Origin: CAYUVH01 sp964448135
GTDB lineage: Bacteria > Verrucomicrobiota > Verrucomicrobiia > Limisphaerales > UBA8199
Reading direction: 5' to 3'
Length of the DNA stretch: 64,000 nt
Assembly: GCA_964448135.1 (NCBI GenBank)
Contig: CAYUVH010000014.1
Coordinates: 1 to 64,000, forward strand
Of this stretch, positions 57,760 through 64,000 are shown piece by piece. The notes under the pieces are model-generated. The model had not been told where the DNA came from and did no database searches. It was given only the letters and a program-made list of their open reading frames with translations. The first letter of the stretch is position 1. Every line of letters starts with the position of its first letter. The translations under genes and the position numbers were made by a program.

Positions 57760-60134
57760 AAATTCTCGAAATCAAAGCCCGACAACTCGTCGAGCTTCTC
57801 TTTTTCTTTCTCGCTAAGTTCGCCGCTCAACGCTTCGCTCGCCGAATCCTTGTTCACTCCCCAAATCTCGCCCAGGTTCTCCGTAATGCTCCGCTTCTCC
57901 TCTGCCGAGAAATCCCCGAACGCCCGCCGCAAGAACACCAGCGCCCGCTTGAATTGCTCCTCGTCGAGCGAACCTACGTATTTGTCGAGTTGTTCCCAAA
58001 GCGCCAGTCGCGTGAGCAGCGCGTAGCGATTTCGCTTCGCGAGCCCTTCAAACCAGCCTGCTCCCAAATCGGCCTCGATGCCCGGTGACAATCGCCGCGA
58101 AACTTCCCGCGCCAATTCCTCGTTCGCGATCAAGCTCCGTTCCAGCAGCAGCGCGCACGCGTAGCCCGACAACAGCGGATTCAAATGATCCGCCTTGGCG
58201 AGCTTCTGTAATTCCCCGACCCATTGCGCCTCATCCACCAGCGAGGCGTAATCCAGCGCCACCTTGTTCAGTTCGTCCATGCCGACGACCATGACCTTGG
58301 CCGCCGTCTGATCGCAATTCGCCGCGCCCACCAGCGCCAGCGCGCCTTCGAGAAAAAGTTGTTCGAGCAACGGCTTCAACGGCTCGGCGTCAAATTGCCG
58401 CACGTCGCCATAACGAATCACCATGCCGAGCTCGCGCGTCGCGCCCGCCAGCGCCGTGAAATCCGAGGAATCATTCGCCAGCCGCTGCAAGGTCTGCCGC
58501 GCCAGTTCGATGGAACCGCTCATCCCGCACTCGCACGCCTGCCGGATCACCGCGGAGGCGCCGGCCACGGAAGCGCATGTTTCGAGGCACTGCTTGAATT
58601 TCACCGCCGTGGCCAGCTCGACCGTTTCACCGAGGAGCACAGCTTCGACAATCGCAATCTCCGCCTCCGGCGTCCATTGCAGTGCCCAGCGCTCCGCCCA
58701 GCTCGTGCCGTCCTGTCGCACTCCTATCTTCTTGGCGAACGGCACTTCCAGCACCGCCAACCGATGCAGAAAGCTCGAACGATGCAGATCCAGAAACGCC
58801 GCCTCCCGGCTTTTCACGCGCCGGTTCTCGCGCAAATCCAAATCCAATTCGCGCCGGACCGCCGCCTTGAACGGCTCGAGCTTTAGCCGCGCCAACTCGC
58901 GATAAAAATCATCCTGGATGCTCGTCTGCGTCACGCCCTTCGCGAGCGATCCAATGGCCGTGCCTACTTCCACCCTCAACAACGGCTCGCGCACCACCGC
59001 TGGGTCGCCTTGGCCGAGCAGCGTCAGCGCTGCGTCCTGCAACTCACGCAACGTCGGCCGCGAATTCCTCATCCCCGCCATCGCCCCCGCCAGTCGCACG
59101 CCTTCTATCACTTCCGCCGTGGACCGAAATGTCCCCGTGCTTCGCATCTCGCGCACCACCTGCGTGAGAAATAGCGTCGCCAGCGAATTCTCTCCAAACT
59201 CTCCCTGGCCCGCCGCCGCTCCGCCGTTCACAAATTGGTTCCATACCATCTCAAAGTAAGCCGGCGCATGATTCCCCGCGCCGTAACCCGATTGTGACGA
59301 CAGCTTGAAAAACGAATAGGGCATCAGCGTCAGGCGTGATTCCCTCCGCCTCAGCTTCGCAAAATCCTCATCCGTCATCGCCGGTAAATCCGGTCCCAGC
59401 GCCGACGCGTGAAACGCCCCCGTCACCACCACGATTTCCTCCGGTTTGAAACCTTGCGCCAGCGCCTCCTGAATCTTTCGACGCATGTAAGCCTCGCGCA
59501 CCAGATTCTCCGCCGCGCGCCGAGTCGAAAAATCCTCCAGCCCCCGCAACTCCTCTCCATAGCACCGCGCCGCCCTCTGATACGCCCCGTCCTCACGCAA
59601 CTGCTCGAAGTGCCGCTCCCAATAAGTCTCGTAATCCGGCTCCCCTGCGAGCTTCGCCACCTGTTGATATACGGATTCGCGCTTTGTCTCTTCCACCTTC
59701 TCGGCGACTACCTTTTCCGCATCTTCCTCGTCTTCGTTCTCGTCCTTCTCTTCCTTCTTCTCCGCTGGCTTTTCTTTCTCCAACACCGCCGCGCCATCAT
59801 CCCGGTCCATCAATCCCAGAAAAACCGACGACGGCAAGTCCATGAACCGCGCCTTCGCCTTGTTTTCCCGGCACCAAACCAGCGCCTGATATTCCGGGCT
59901 GTAAACCGCCAGCGGATACACAAACGTCCGCACTGGCGCATCCGCCGTGTAAGCCAGGATCGCAATCGGCAGCTTGGACTTCGGGCTGACGATATGCTGA
60001 ATCAGCGAATCCGCGTCATCCGATCCTTCAATCAATACCAGCTTGGGTCGCACGCGATCCAGCAGTTCGCGCAAATGCCACGCCGCTGCCGGCGAGAGAT
60101 GCCGGACGCCAAATATATGCGGCGTGGCGGCCAT
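57756..60134 (-). CDS. DUF5682 protein with TraB/EreA-like N-terminal motifs
   Basis: A 792-residue cytoplasmic protein. Residues 6-36 (FGVRHLSPAAAWHL to LVLIEG) and 213-246 (REAYMRRKI then VVVTGAFHAS) have the spacing of histidines and glutamates seen in the TraB/ChaN/EreA superfamily (His11 or nearby, Glu36, Glu214, His242). Between them residues 119-153 are an extremely charged Glu/Lys/Asp insert. From 300 onward the protein is helical, possibly repeat-like (HEAT-like). It is named DUF5682 from recognition of the gene set. The stop overlaps the vWA gene and the start is four bases after the AAA gene stop. Confidence 0.82.
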   Translation of the reverse strand: MAATPHIFGVRHLSPAAAWHLRELLDRVRPKLVLIEGSDDADSLIQHIVSPKSKLPIAILAYTADAPVRTFVYPLAVYSPEYQALVWCRENKAKARFMDLPSSVFLGLMDRDDGAAVLEKEKPAEKKEEKDENEDEEDAEKVVAEKVEETKRESVYQQVAKLAGEPDYETYWERHFEQLREDGAYQRAARCYGEELRGLEDFSTRRAAENLVREAYMRRKIQEALAQGFKPEEIVVVTGAFHASALGPDLPAMTDEDFAKLRRRESRLTLMPYSFFKLSSQSGYGAGNHAPAYFEMVWNQFVNGGAAAGQGEFGENSLATLFLTQVVREMRSTGTFRSTAEVIEGVRLAGAMAGMRNSRPTLRELQDAALTLLGQGDPAVVREPLLRVEVGTAIGSLAKGVTQTSIQDDFYRELARLKLEPFKAAVRRELDLDLRENRRVKSREAAFLDLHRSSFLHRLAVLEVPFAKKIGVRQDGTSWAERWALQWTPEAEIAIVEAVLLGETVELATAVKFKQCLETCASVAGASAVIRQACECGMSGSIELARQTLQRLANDSSDFTALAGATRELGMVIRYGDVRQFDAEPLKPLLEQLFLEGALALVGAANCDQTAAKVMVVGMDELNKVALDYASLVDEAQWVGELQKLAKADHLNPLLSGYACALLLERSLIANEELAREVSRRLSPGIEADLGAGWFEGLAKRNRYALLTRLALWEQLDKYVGSLDEEQFKRALVFLRRAFGDFSAEEKRSITENLGEIWGVNKDSASEALSGELSEKEKEKLDELSGFDFENL

Positions 60135-60138
60135 GCGA

Positions 60139-61242
60139 TTACTCGCCGCCCACGTGATCCTGGCACGCCGCGTAAAGCCCGCGCCACGTCGCTCCCCGCT
60201 TCTTCATCACGTTCGCGAGGTAATCCTTCCAGACGATCACGTCCTTGTCGTCGTCCTTCACTACTGCGCCTTGTAGGCCCGACGCCAGGTCCTGATCGCT
60301 CACGGTGCCGTCACCAAAATTCCCCGACAGCGCCATGCTGTTTGCGAGCAGCGAAATCGCCTCCGCCGTGGAGAGCACGCCGGAAGGCGTCTTCACCTTG
60401 TTCTTCCCGTCGAGCGTTTGCCCGGCGCGCAGCTCGCGGAAAATCGTCACAATCTTCGTGATCGCCTCCTGGTCGGGAATCTTCGCCTGCAATTCCAGGT
60501 TCGAAGCCAGTTCGCCGACGCGCTTCGTCACGATGCCCACTTCCGTCTCCAAATCCGCCGGCGCTGGCAGCACCACGATGTTAAACCGCCGCTTCAACGC
60601 CGCCGACATGTCGTTCACCCCACGATCCCGCGTGTTCGCCGTCGCGATCACCGAGAATCCGCGCTGCGCCGGAATCTCTGTCGTCAGCTCCGGCACCGCC
60701 AACCGCTTCTCCGACAGCAGCGAAATCAATGCATCCTGCACTTCGGAGGCGCACCGCGTCACCTCCTCGAACCGCGCGATGCTCCCCGATTCCATCGCGC
60801 GAAAAATGGGACTCTTGATCAACGACTCATGGCTCGGCCCGCGTGCAATGAGCATCGCGTAATTCCACGTGTAACGAATCTGTTCCTCCGTCGTGCCCGC
60901 CGTGCCTTGCACCACTTTCGTCGAATCTCCTGTGATCGCCGCCGCCAGATGCTCGGACAACCACGACTTCGCCGTCCCCGGTTCCCCAATCAACAACAAC
61001 GCCCGATCCGTTACCAGCGTGGAGATGGCGATCTCCACCAGCCGCTGATGGCCGATGTATTTAGGCGTGACGTCCAGCTTCCCGCATTTGCCGCCGCAAA
61101 TGTAAGTCAGCACCGAGCGTGGCGACATCCGCCAGCCCGCCGGCACCGCGTGCTTTTCCGCTTTGATCAGCGCGTCCAGTTCCTCGGCGAAAAGAATCTC
61201 CGCCGGCTGGCGCAAATCACCCGTCTTTTGATTGGTTGGCAT
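60139..61242 (-). CDS. MoxR-like AAA+ ATPase
   Basis: A 367-residue ATPase. Walker A GEPGTAKS (86-93), Walker B-type RFEEVTRCASEVQDALISLLSE, sensor-1 region IATANTRDRGVND and arginine-finger-type SAALKRRFN are visible, as in MoxR AAA+ proteins. An N-terminal segment has YICGGKCGKL with paired cysteines. It presumably remodels protein complexes with the vWA protein as a partner. It lies 30 bases after the HEAT-like protein stop. The E. coli yehL product belongs to the same group by my recollection. Confidence 0.9.
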   Translation of the reverse strand: MPTNQKTGDLRQPAEILFAEELDALIKAEKHAVPAGWRMSPRSVLTYICGGKCGKLDVTPKYIGHQRLVEIAISTLVTDRALLLIGEPGTAKSWLSEHLAAAITGDSTKVVQGTAGTTEEQIRYTWNYAMLIARGPSHESLIKSPIFRAMESGSIARFEEVTRCASEVQDALISLLSEKRLAVPELTTEIPAQRGFSVIATANTRDRGVNDMSAALKRRFNIVVLPAPADLETEVGIVTKRVGELASNLELQAKIPDQEAITKIVTIFRELRAGQTLDGKNKVKTPSGVLSTAEAISLLANSMALSGNFGDGTVSDQDLASGLQGAVVKDDDKDVIVWKDYLANVMKKRGATWRGLYAACQDHVGGE

Positions 61243-61272
61243 AGTCAGTGTTATTGCTGAGTGGCGGGACGT

Positions 61273-63084
61273 TCAACTCGCAGCCGTCTCGGCCGCGCTT
61301 TCGCCCGCTGACGCCTTCGCCCGCAATGGTCCCAGCGCTTCCAGAAAACCGTCCACGAGCTTCTCGTCCAGCGTGGCCGCAAACGCATCCAGCCGCGGCA
61401 GGTCCGCTACCGGCAGATACTTCACGCCCTCAAAAAGTTGATACAGGAAATAATTGTGTGTCAGCCCCTTGGCCGTCCGGGCCTTGATGGCATCGAGGAA
61501 AGCCTCCGTAAGTTTTGGATACTCGCACCGCGCCAGCGCGCGCAGGGCCAGGCCCGGTTGGGTATCCTTGGTGTTCTTCAGCAAGGCCGTCAAGTATTGA
61601 GTCGCCCCCTTGTGATTCGGCCGCGCCAGGGAGCAGACCATCACCCGATCGTCTGCCTTGATGGCCGCGTCCAGCCAGCGCGGATCCCAGTCCGCCGGCT
61701 TGGCCGGCCCGGATAGCGTGGCTGCTTCGCCATACATGCCTTCCTCACTGCTGTGGAAAGCAATCCACGCCGCCTGCTGTATGCAATCTCCCCGTTGCTT
61801 CCCTGCGCCTTTCCTGTGGGCCAGCAAAGGCGAAAACTCCTCATAAACCCGTGCCGCCGGCCACGTCCGCATCGCGCTGTTGAGAACATATTCGAACGAC
61901 CCCGCGGGCAACGAATCCCTCTGCTCCAATATCGCCGACAACGTTTTCGGCGTGGCCAAATGATAAACCAAATTCGCCAGCCGATCCTGAATCTCCGGCC
62001 CGCCGACCGTGGATTGCTTTGGCGCTTTCACCTTCGCCAGCTTCGCGGACTGGCCGAAACATTCGATCAGGAACGTCTGAACTTCCGCCTCCTTCCGCTC
62101 GTCCAGGCAGGCAAGCACTTCCCAAAACCGCGTCACCGCCGCCTCATCGCTCTTGAGCGCCTGCGCCAAAGCCTCCCGGCCCTCGGTGAGCAATCCTTCC
62201 AAAACCCTTGCACTACGCACCCGCCGGAACGGCAAGGCGAGCGGTTCGAGCGACTTGCCCTTCAGTAATCCCATGAACAACGCAACCACCTCCGGACGAT
62301 CATGTTCCGCGAGCGCATCCAGCGCCGCCGCGCGCACCGATTTATTTTTCGCGCCTGCCTGCTCCAGCACGAGCGGCAAATGCTCCTCGTGTTTCGCAAG
62401 ACATCCAATCGCCACCACCTTCACTTCCGGAGAACCGTCATCGAACGCCGTCTTGCAAAGCTCCACCGTCCCCGCCGGATCAAGCCGATGTAGCACGCGC
62501 AAACGCCGCCCGTCGCTTTTCTTGCCCTTCAAATCCAGATTCTTCTTCAACAGCGGCGCGATGCCCGGCCCGTACATTGGCAGCACCATGTCGGCCACCA
62601 GTTCCGCCATCTCCGGATAATTGTCATCCAGCGCCCGAATCGCCGGCTCGACCAGCCGCAAATCCTTGAACAGCCCGCGCTCAATGGCCGTCTTCACGGC
62701 CTCAAAGCGTCCCGCTCCCTGAGCGCTCAGCGCCGTCACCAGCGGCTTTAAAACGCGCGCGGTCGTGCGCGTGCTCGTGCAATCCGTTGCGTGCGATTCC
62801 CACTCGCGCAACTCTCCCTCCGCCGAACTCTGCCCCTGCGTATATAGAATCGCATTCAACAGCGTGCTCAGATTCAACAGATTCGCCGCGGAATCCGCTT
62901 CCGTGCCATTCACCACCTCCCCAATCGCCTTTGCCACCTGTCCAAACACCGGCACCTTCGCCCCCGCTTGCTCCAAAGGCGCAATCAGCTTCTTCAACCG
63001 AAAATCCCCAACTGCCAGCGGGCTGCCCGCAATCGCCAGCCGCCTTACTTCCTTCGCCGATTCCTGAACAAGCGCAATGCTCAT
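61273..63084 (-). CDS. HEAT-repeat-like protein of the MoxR cluster
   Basis: A 603-residue helical protein. Segments such as DGSPEVKVVAIGCLAKHEEHLPLVLEQ and NKSVRAAALDALAEHDRPEVVAL are HEAT/armadillo-type repeats near residues 200-265, and TAARVLKPLVTALSA precedes them. No catalytic motif is seen. It sits between the partial right-edge gene and the ATPase and is likely a scaffold of the complex. I do not recognise a named family with certainty (DUF5691-type proteins occupy this position in other operons). Confidence 0.75.
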   Translation of the reverse strand: MSIALVQESAKEVRRLAIAGSPLAVGDFRLKKLIAPLEQAGAKVPVFGQVAKAIGEVVNGTEADSAANLLNLSTLLNAILYTQGQSSAEGELREWESHATDCTSTRTTARVLKPLVTALSAQGAGRFEAVKTAIERGLFKDLRLVEPAIRALDDNYPEMAELVADMVLPMYGPGIAPLLKKNLDLKGKKSDGRRLRVLHRLDPAGTVELCKTAFDDGSPEVKVVAIGCLAKHEEHLPLVLEQAGAKNKSVRAAALDALAEHDRPEVVALFMGLLKGKSLEPLALPFRRVRSARVLEGLLTEGREALAQALKSDEAAVTRFWEVLACLDERKEAEVQTFLIECFGQSAKLAKVKAPKQSTVGGPEIQDRLANLVYHLATPKTLSAILEQRDSLPAGSFEYVLNSAMRTWPAARVYEEFSPLLAHRKGAGKQRGDCIQQAAWIAFHSSEEGMYGEAATLSGPAKPADWDPRWLDAAIKADDRVMVCSLARPNHKGATQYLTALLKNTKDTQPGLALRALARCEYPKLTEAFLDAIKARTAKGLTHNYFLYQLFEGVKYLPVADLPRLDAFAATLDEKLVDGFLEALGPLRAKASAGESAAETAAS

Positions 63085-63165
63085 ACTTCGTTATGCACCC
63101 CGAAGGCTTTCGGGGTCGAGCTTCGGATTTGCTTCGTCATTAGTCATTCGTGCTTCGTCATTTCT

Positions 63166-63999
63166 TCAGTATGCCAGCCGTATCACTTCGTTCTCCGTCA
63201 CCACGCTCCACGGCTTCGCCTGGAGCCTCTGCGAATCCAAGTCATGCTGAAACCGGACCAGCAACACCTGGTCTGTTCGCGCCGCTTCGGGCAACAGCGG
63301 AAACAGATGCAATGTGCCCGGCTCGCTCTCATGCCCTGAGTCCGTCAACGCCAACCGCTCCCCGCTCGCATCGATGATCACCGCCTCCTTGCCCGCCTTG
63401 CTCATCGCTTTAAAGCGCAGCAACGCAAACGGGTGCTTGTCGCCCAGCGGCGATTTCAACTGCGCCTTCACATCCTTGAGCACCGCCTTGAAATCCGACT
63501 TCGCGTATTCGCGCGCGCGGGCCAGGTCCGCGGGCGTTGGTTGCCGCGGCTCGGCGGCTTCCCAGCGCACGCGTGGATTCAGGTTGCCGGGATACACATA
63601 CAGATCCGGGCACGCCATCACCTGAAAGCACGAATCATCTTCGCGGATGAACTTCGCCGCGCGATACGGCCGGTAATTTCGCGTGAGCTGCACCGCGCCC
63701 GTCTGCAAATTCAGCCACACGCCCGTCTCCACATATTCCTGTCGCGTCCAGTCGTCGTGCGAATTGAACGCCAGTTGCAACAGCTCCGCGCTGTTCTGCA
63801 CCAGGCCCGCGTCCTTCAGTTCGCGCAATTGCCACGCGTGGCCCAGCCAGGCCGCGATGTCCGTTTCCGTCTCCGGTTTCAGTTCCGGATCCTCCAGCCG
63901 GGTCGTCAGGTATTTGCGGCCCTGCTTGCACAGCGAGTGCAGGCGGTTCAACTGGTCCAGCGCCGCGCTGTAAACCCGCTCGCGCTCCGAGGCCTTCAA
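63166..63999 (-). CDS. Hypothetical protein of the MoxR cluster, partial at right edge
   Basis: At least 277 C-terminal residues; the frame remains open to the right edge (the last visible codon, TTG, is not evidently a start). Helical and charged at first (CKQGRKYL, TDIAAWLGHAWQLRELKDAGL), then a beta-rich part with WLNLQTGAVQLTRNYRPYRA and CFQVMACPDLYVYPGNLNPRVRW. I cannot name it; proteins with SWIM zinc fingers occur in this position in related operons and the missing N-terminus could carry one. It is transcribed in the same direction, 81 bases upstream of the HEAT-like gene. Confidence 0.6.
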   Translation of the reverse strand: MKASERERVYSAALDQLNRLHSLCKQGRKYLTTRLEDPELKPETETDIAAWLGHAWQLRELKDAGLVQNSAELLQLAFNSHDDWTRQEYVETGVWLNLQTGAVQLTRNYRPYRAAKFIREDDSCFQVMACPDLYVYPGNLNPRVRWEAAEPRQPTPADLARAREYAKSDFKAVLKDVKAQLKSPLGDKHPFALLRFKAMSKAGKEAVIIDASGERLALTDSGHESEPGTLHLFPLLPEAARTDQVLLVRFQHDLDSQRLQAKPWSVVTENEVIRLAY

Positions 64000-64000
64000 T

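Noticed and set aside
1..64000. tRNA, rRNA, insertion sequences and prophage genes
   Set aside because: None was recognised by reading: no transposase or integrase motifs, no cloverleaf-like gene in the gaps. Only a tRNAscan or ISfinder run could exclude small or decayed copies.

Overview
The window looks like a chromosomal segment of a GC-rich Gram-negative bacterium, most probably a Verrucomicrobiota member of the Pedosphaera/Limisphaera type (subdivision 3). The basis is recognition of families, not a search: long autotransporter-associated beta-strand-repeat proteins with a shared WP..GW..QSN C-terminal domain, a type II pseudopilin with the H-X9-DG ending, a CcoN-CcoO fusion, several sialidases, a DUF4240 protein and a MoxR/vWA/DUF5682 gene set.

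Layout. (1) 2-7574, plus strand: methylmalonyl-CoA/propionate operon: small and large mutase subunits, MeaB GTPase, epimerase, carboxyltransferase, a small OadG-like protein, a biotin carrier and a CoA-transferase. The set can interconvert succinyl-CoA and propionyl-CoA, but no biotin carboxylase and no sodium-pump beta subunit lie here. (2) 7688-9532: small hypothetical protein, free-standing CBM48-like protein and a DUF4240 protein, followed by a repeat-rich gap (9533-10294). (3) 10295-18564, minus strand: complete cbb3 oxidase operon in transcription order ccoI-ccoS-ccoNO(fused)-ccoQ-ccoP(one heme)-ccoG-ccoH-SafE/TauE-like. Divergent from it (18791-21622) are a PocR-AraC regulator, a histidine kinase whose PAS domain carries the FixL heme/oxygen signature, and a FixJ/NarL-type response regulator. 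(4) 21707-23428: GntR-type regulator with a sugar-binding-like domain and a LOG-family phosphoribohydrolase. (5) 23898-41865, minus strand: sialic-acid utilisation locus: giant repeat protein, four sialidase-family proteins (one fused to beta-strand repeats, one with a degraded active site), N-acetylneuraminate lyase, NanM-like epimerase, secreted esterase, a second DapA-family aldolase and an MFS transporter. (6) 41951-43130: pseudopilin-like protein and lipoprotein. (7) 43219-53105, minus strand: second respiratory operon: caa3-type oxidase (coxB with heme c, coxA, coxC, a subunit-IV-like membrane protein), diheme cytochrome c, Rieske protein, cytochrome b fused to cytochrome c, a CtaG-ferredoxin fusion and a YtkA/FixH-like protein. 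(8) 53383-56459, plus strand: two exported putative glycoside-hydrolase-like proteins. (9) 56548-63999, minus strand: vWA protein, DUF5682 protein, MoxR-like AAA+ ATPase, HEAT-like protein and a gene running off the right edge, forming one tight operon.

How it fits together: the cell appears to scavenge sialylated glycans, can produce or consume propionate, and respires with a high-affinity (cbb3) and a low-affinity (caa3) oxidase. Expression of the cbb3 branch is plausibly controlled by the adjacent FixLJ-like oxygen-sensing pair. The MoxR/vWA/DUF5682 cluster is the least understood multi-gene system here. No tRNA, rRNA, CRISPR array, insertion sequence or prophage gene was seen.
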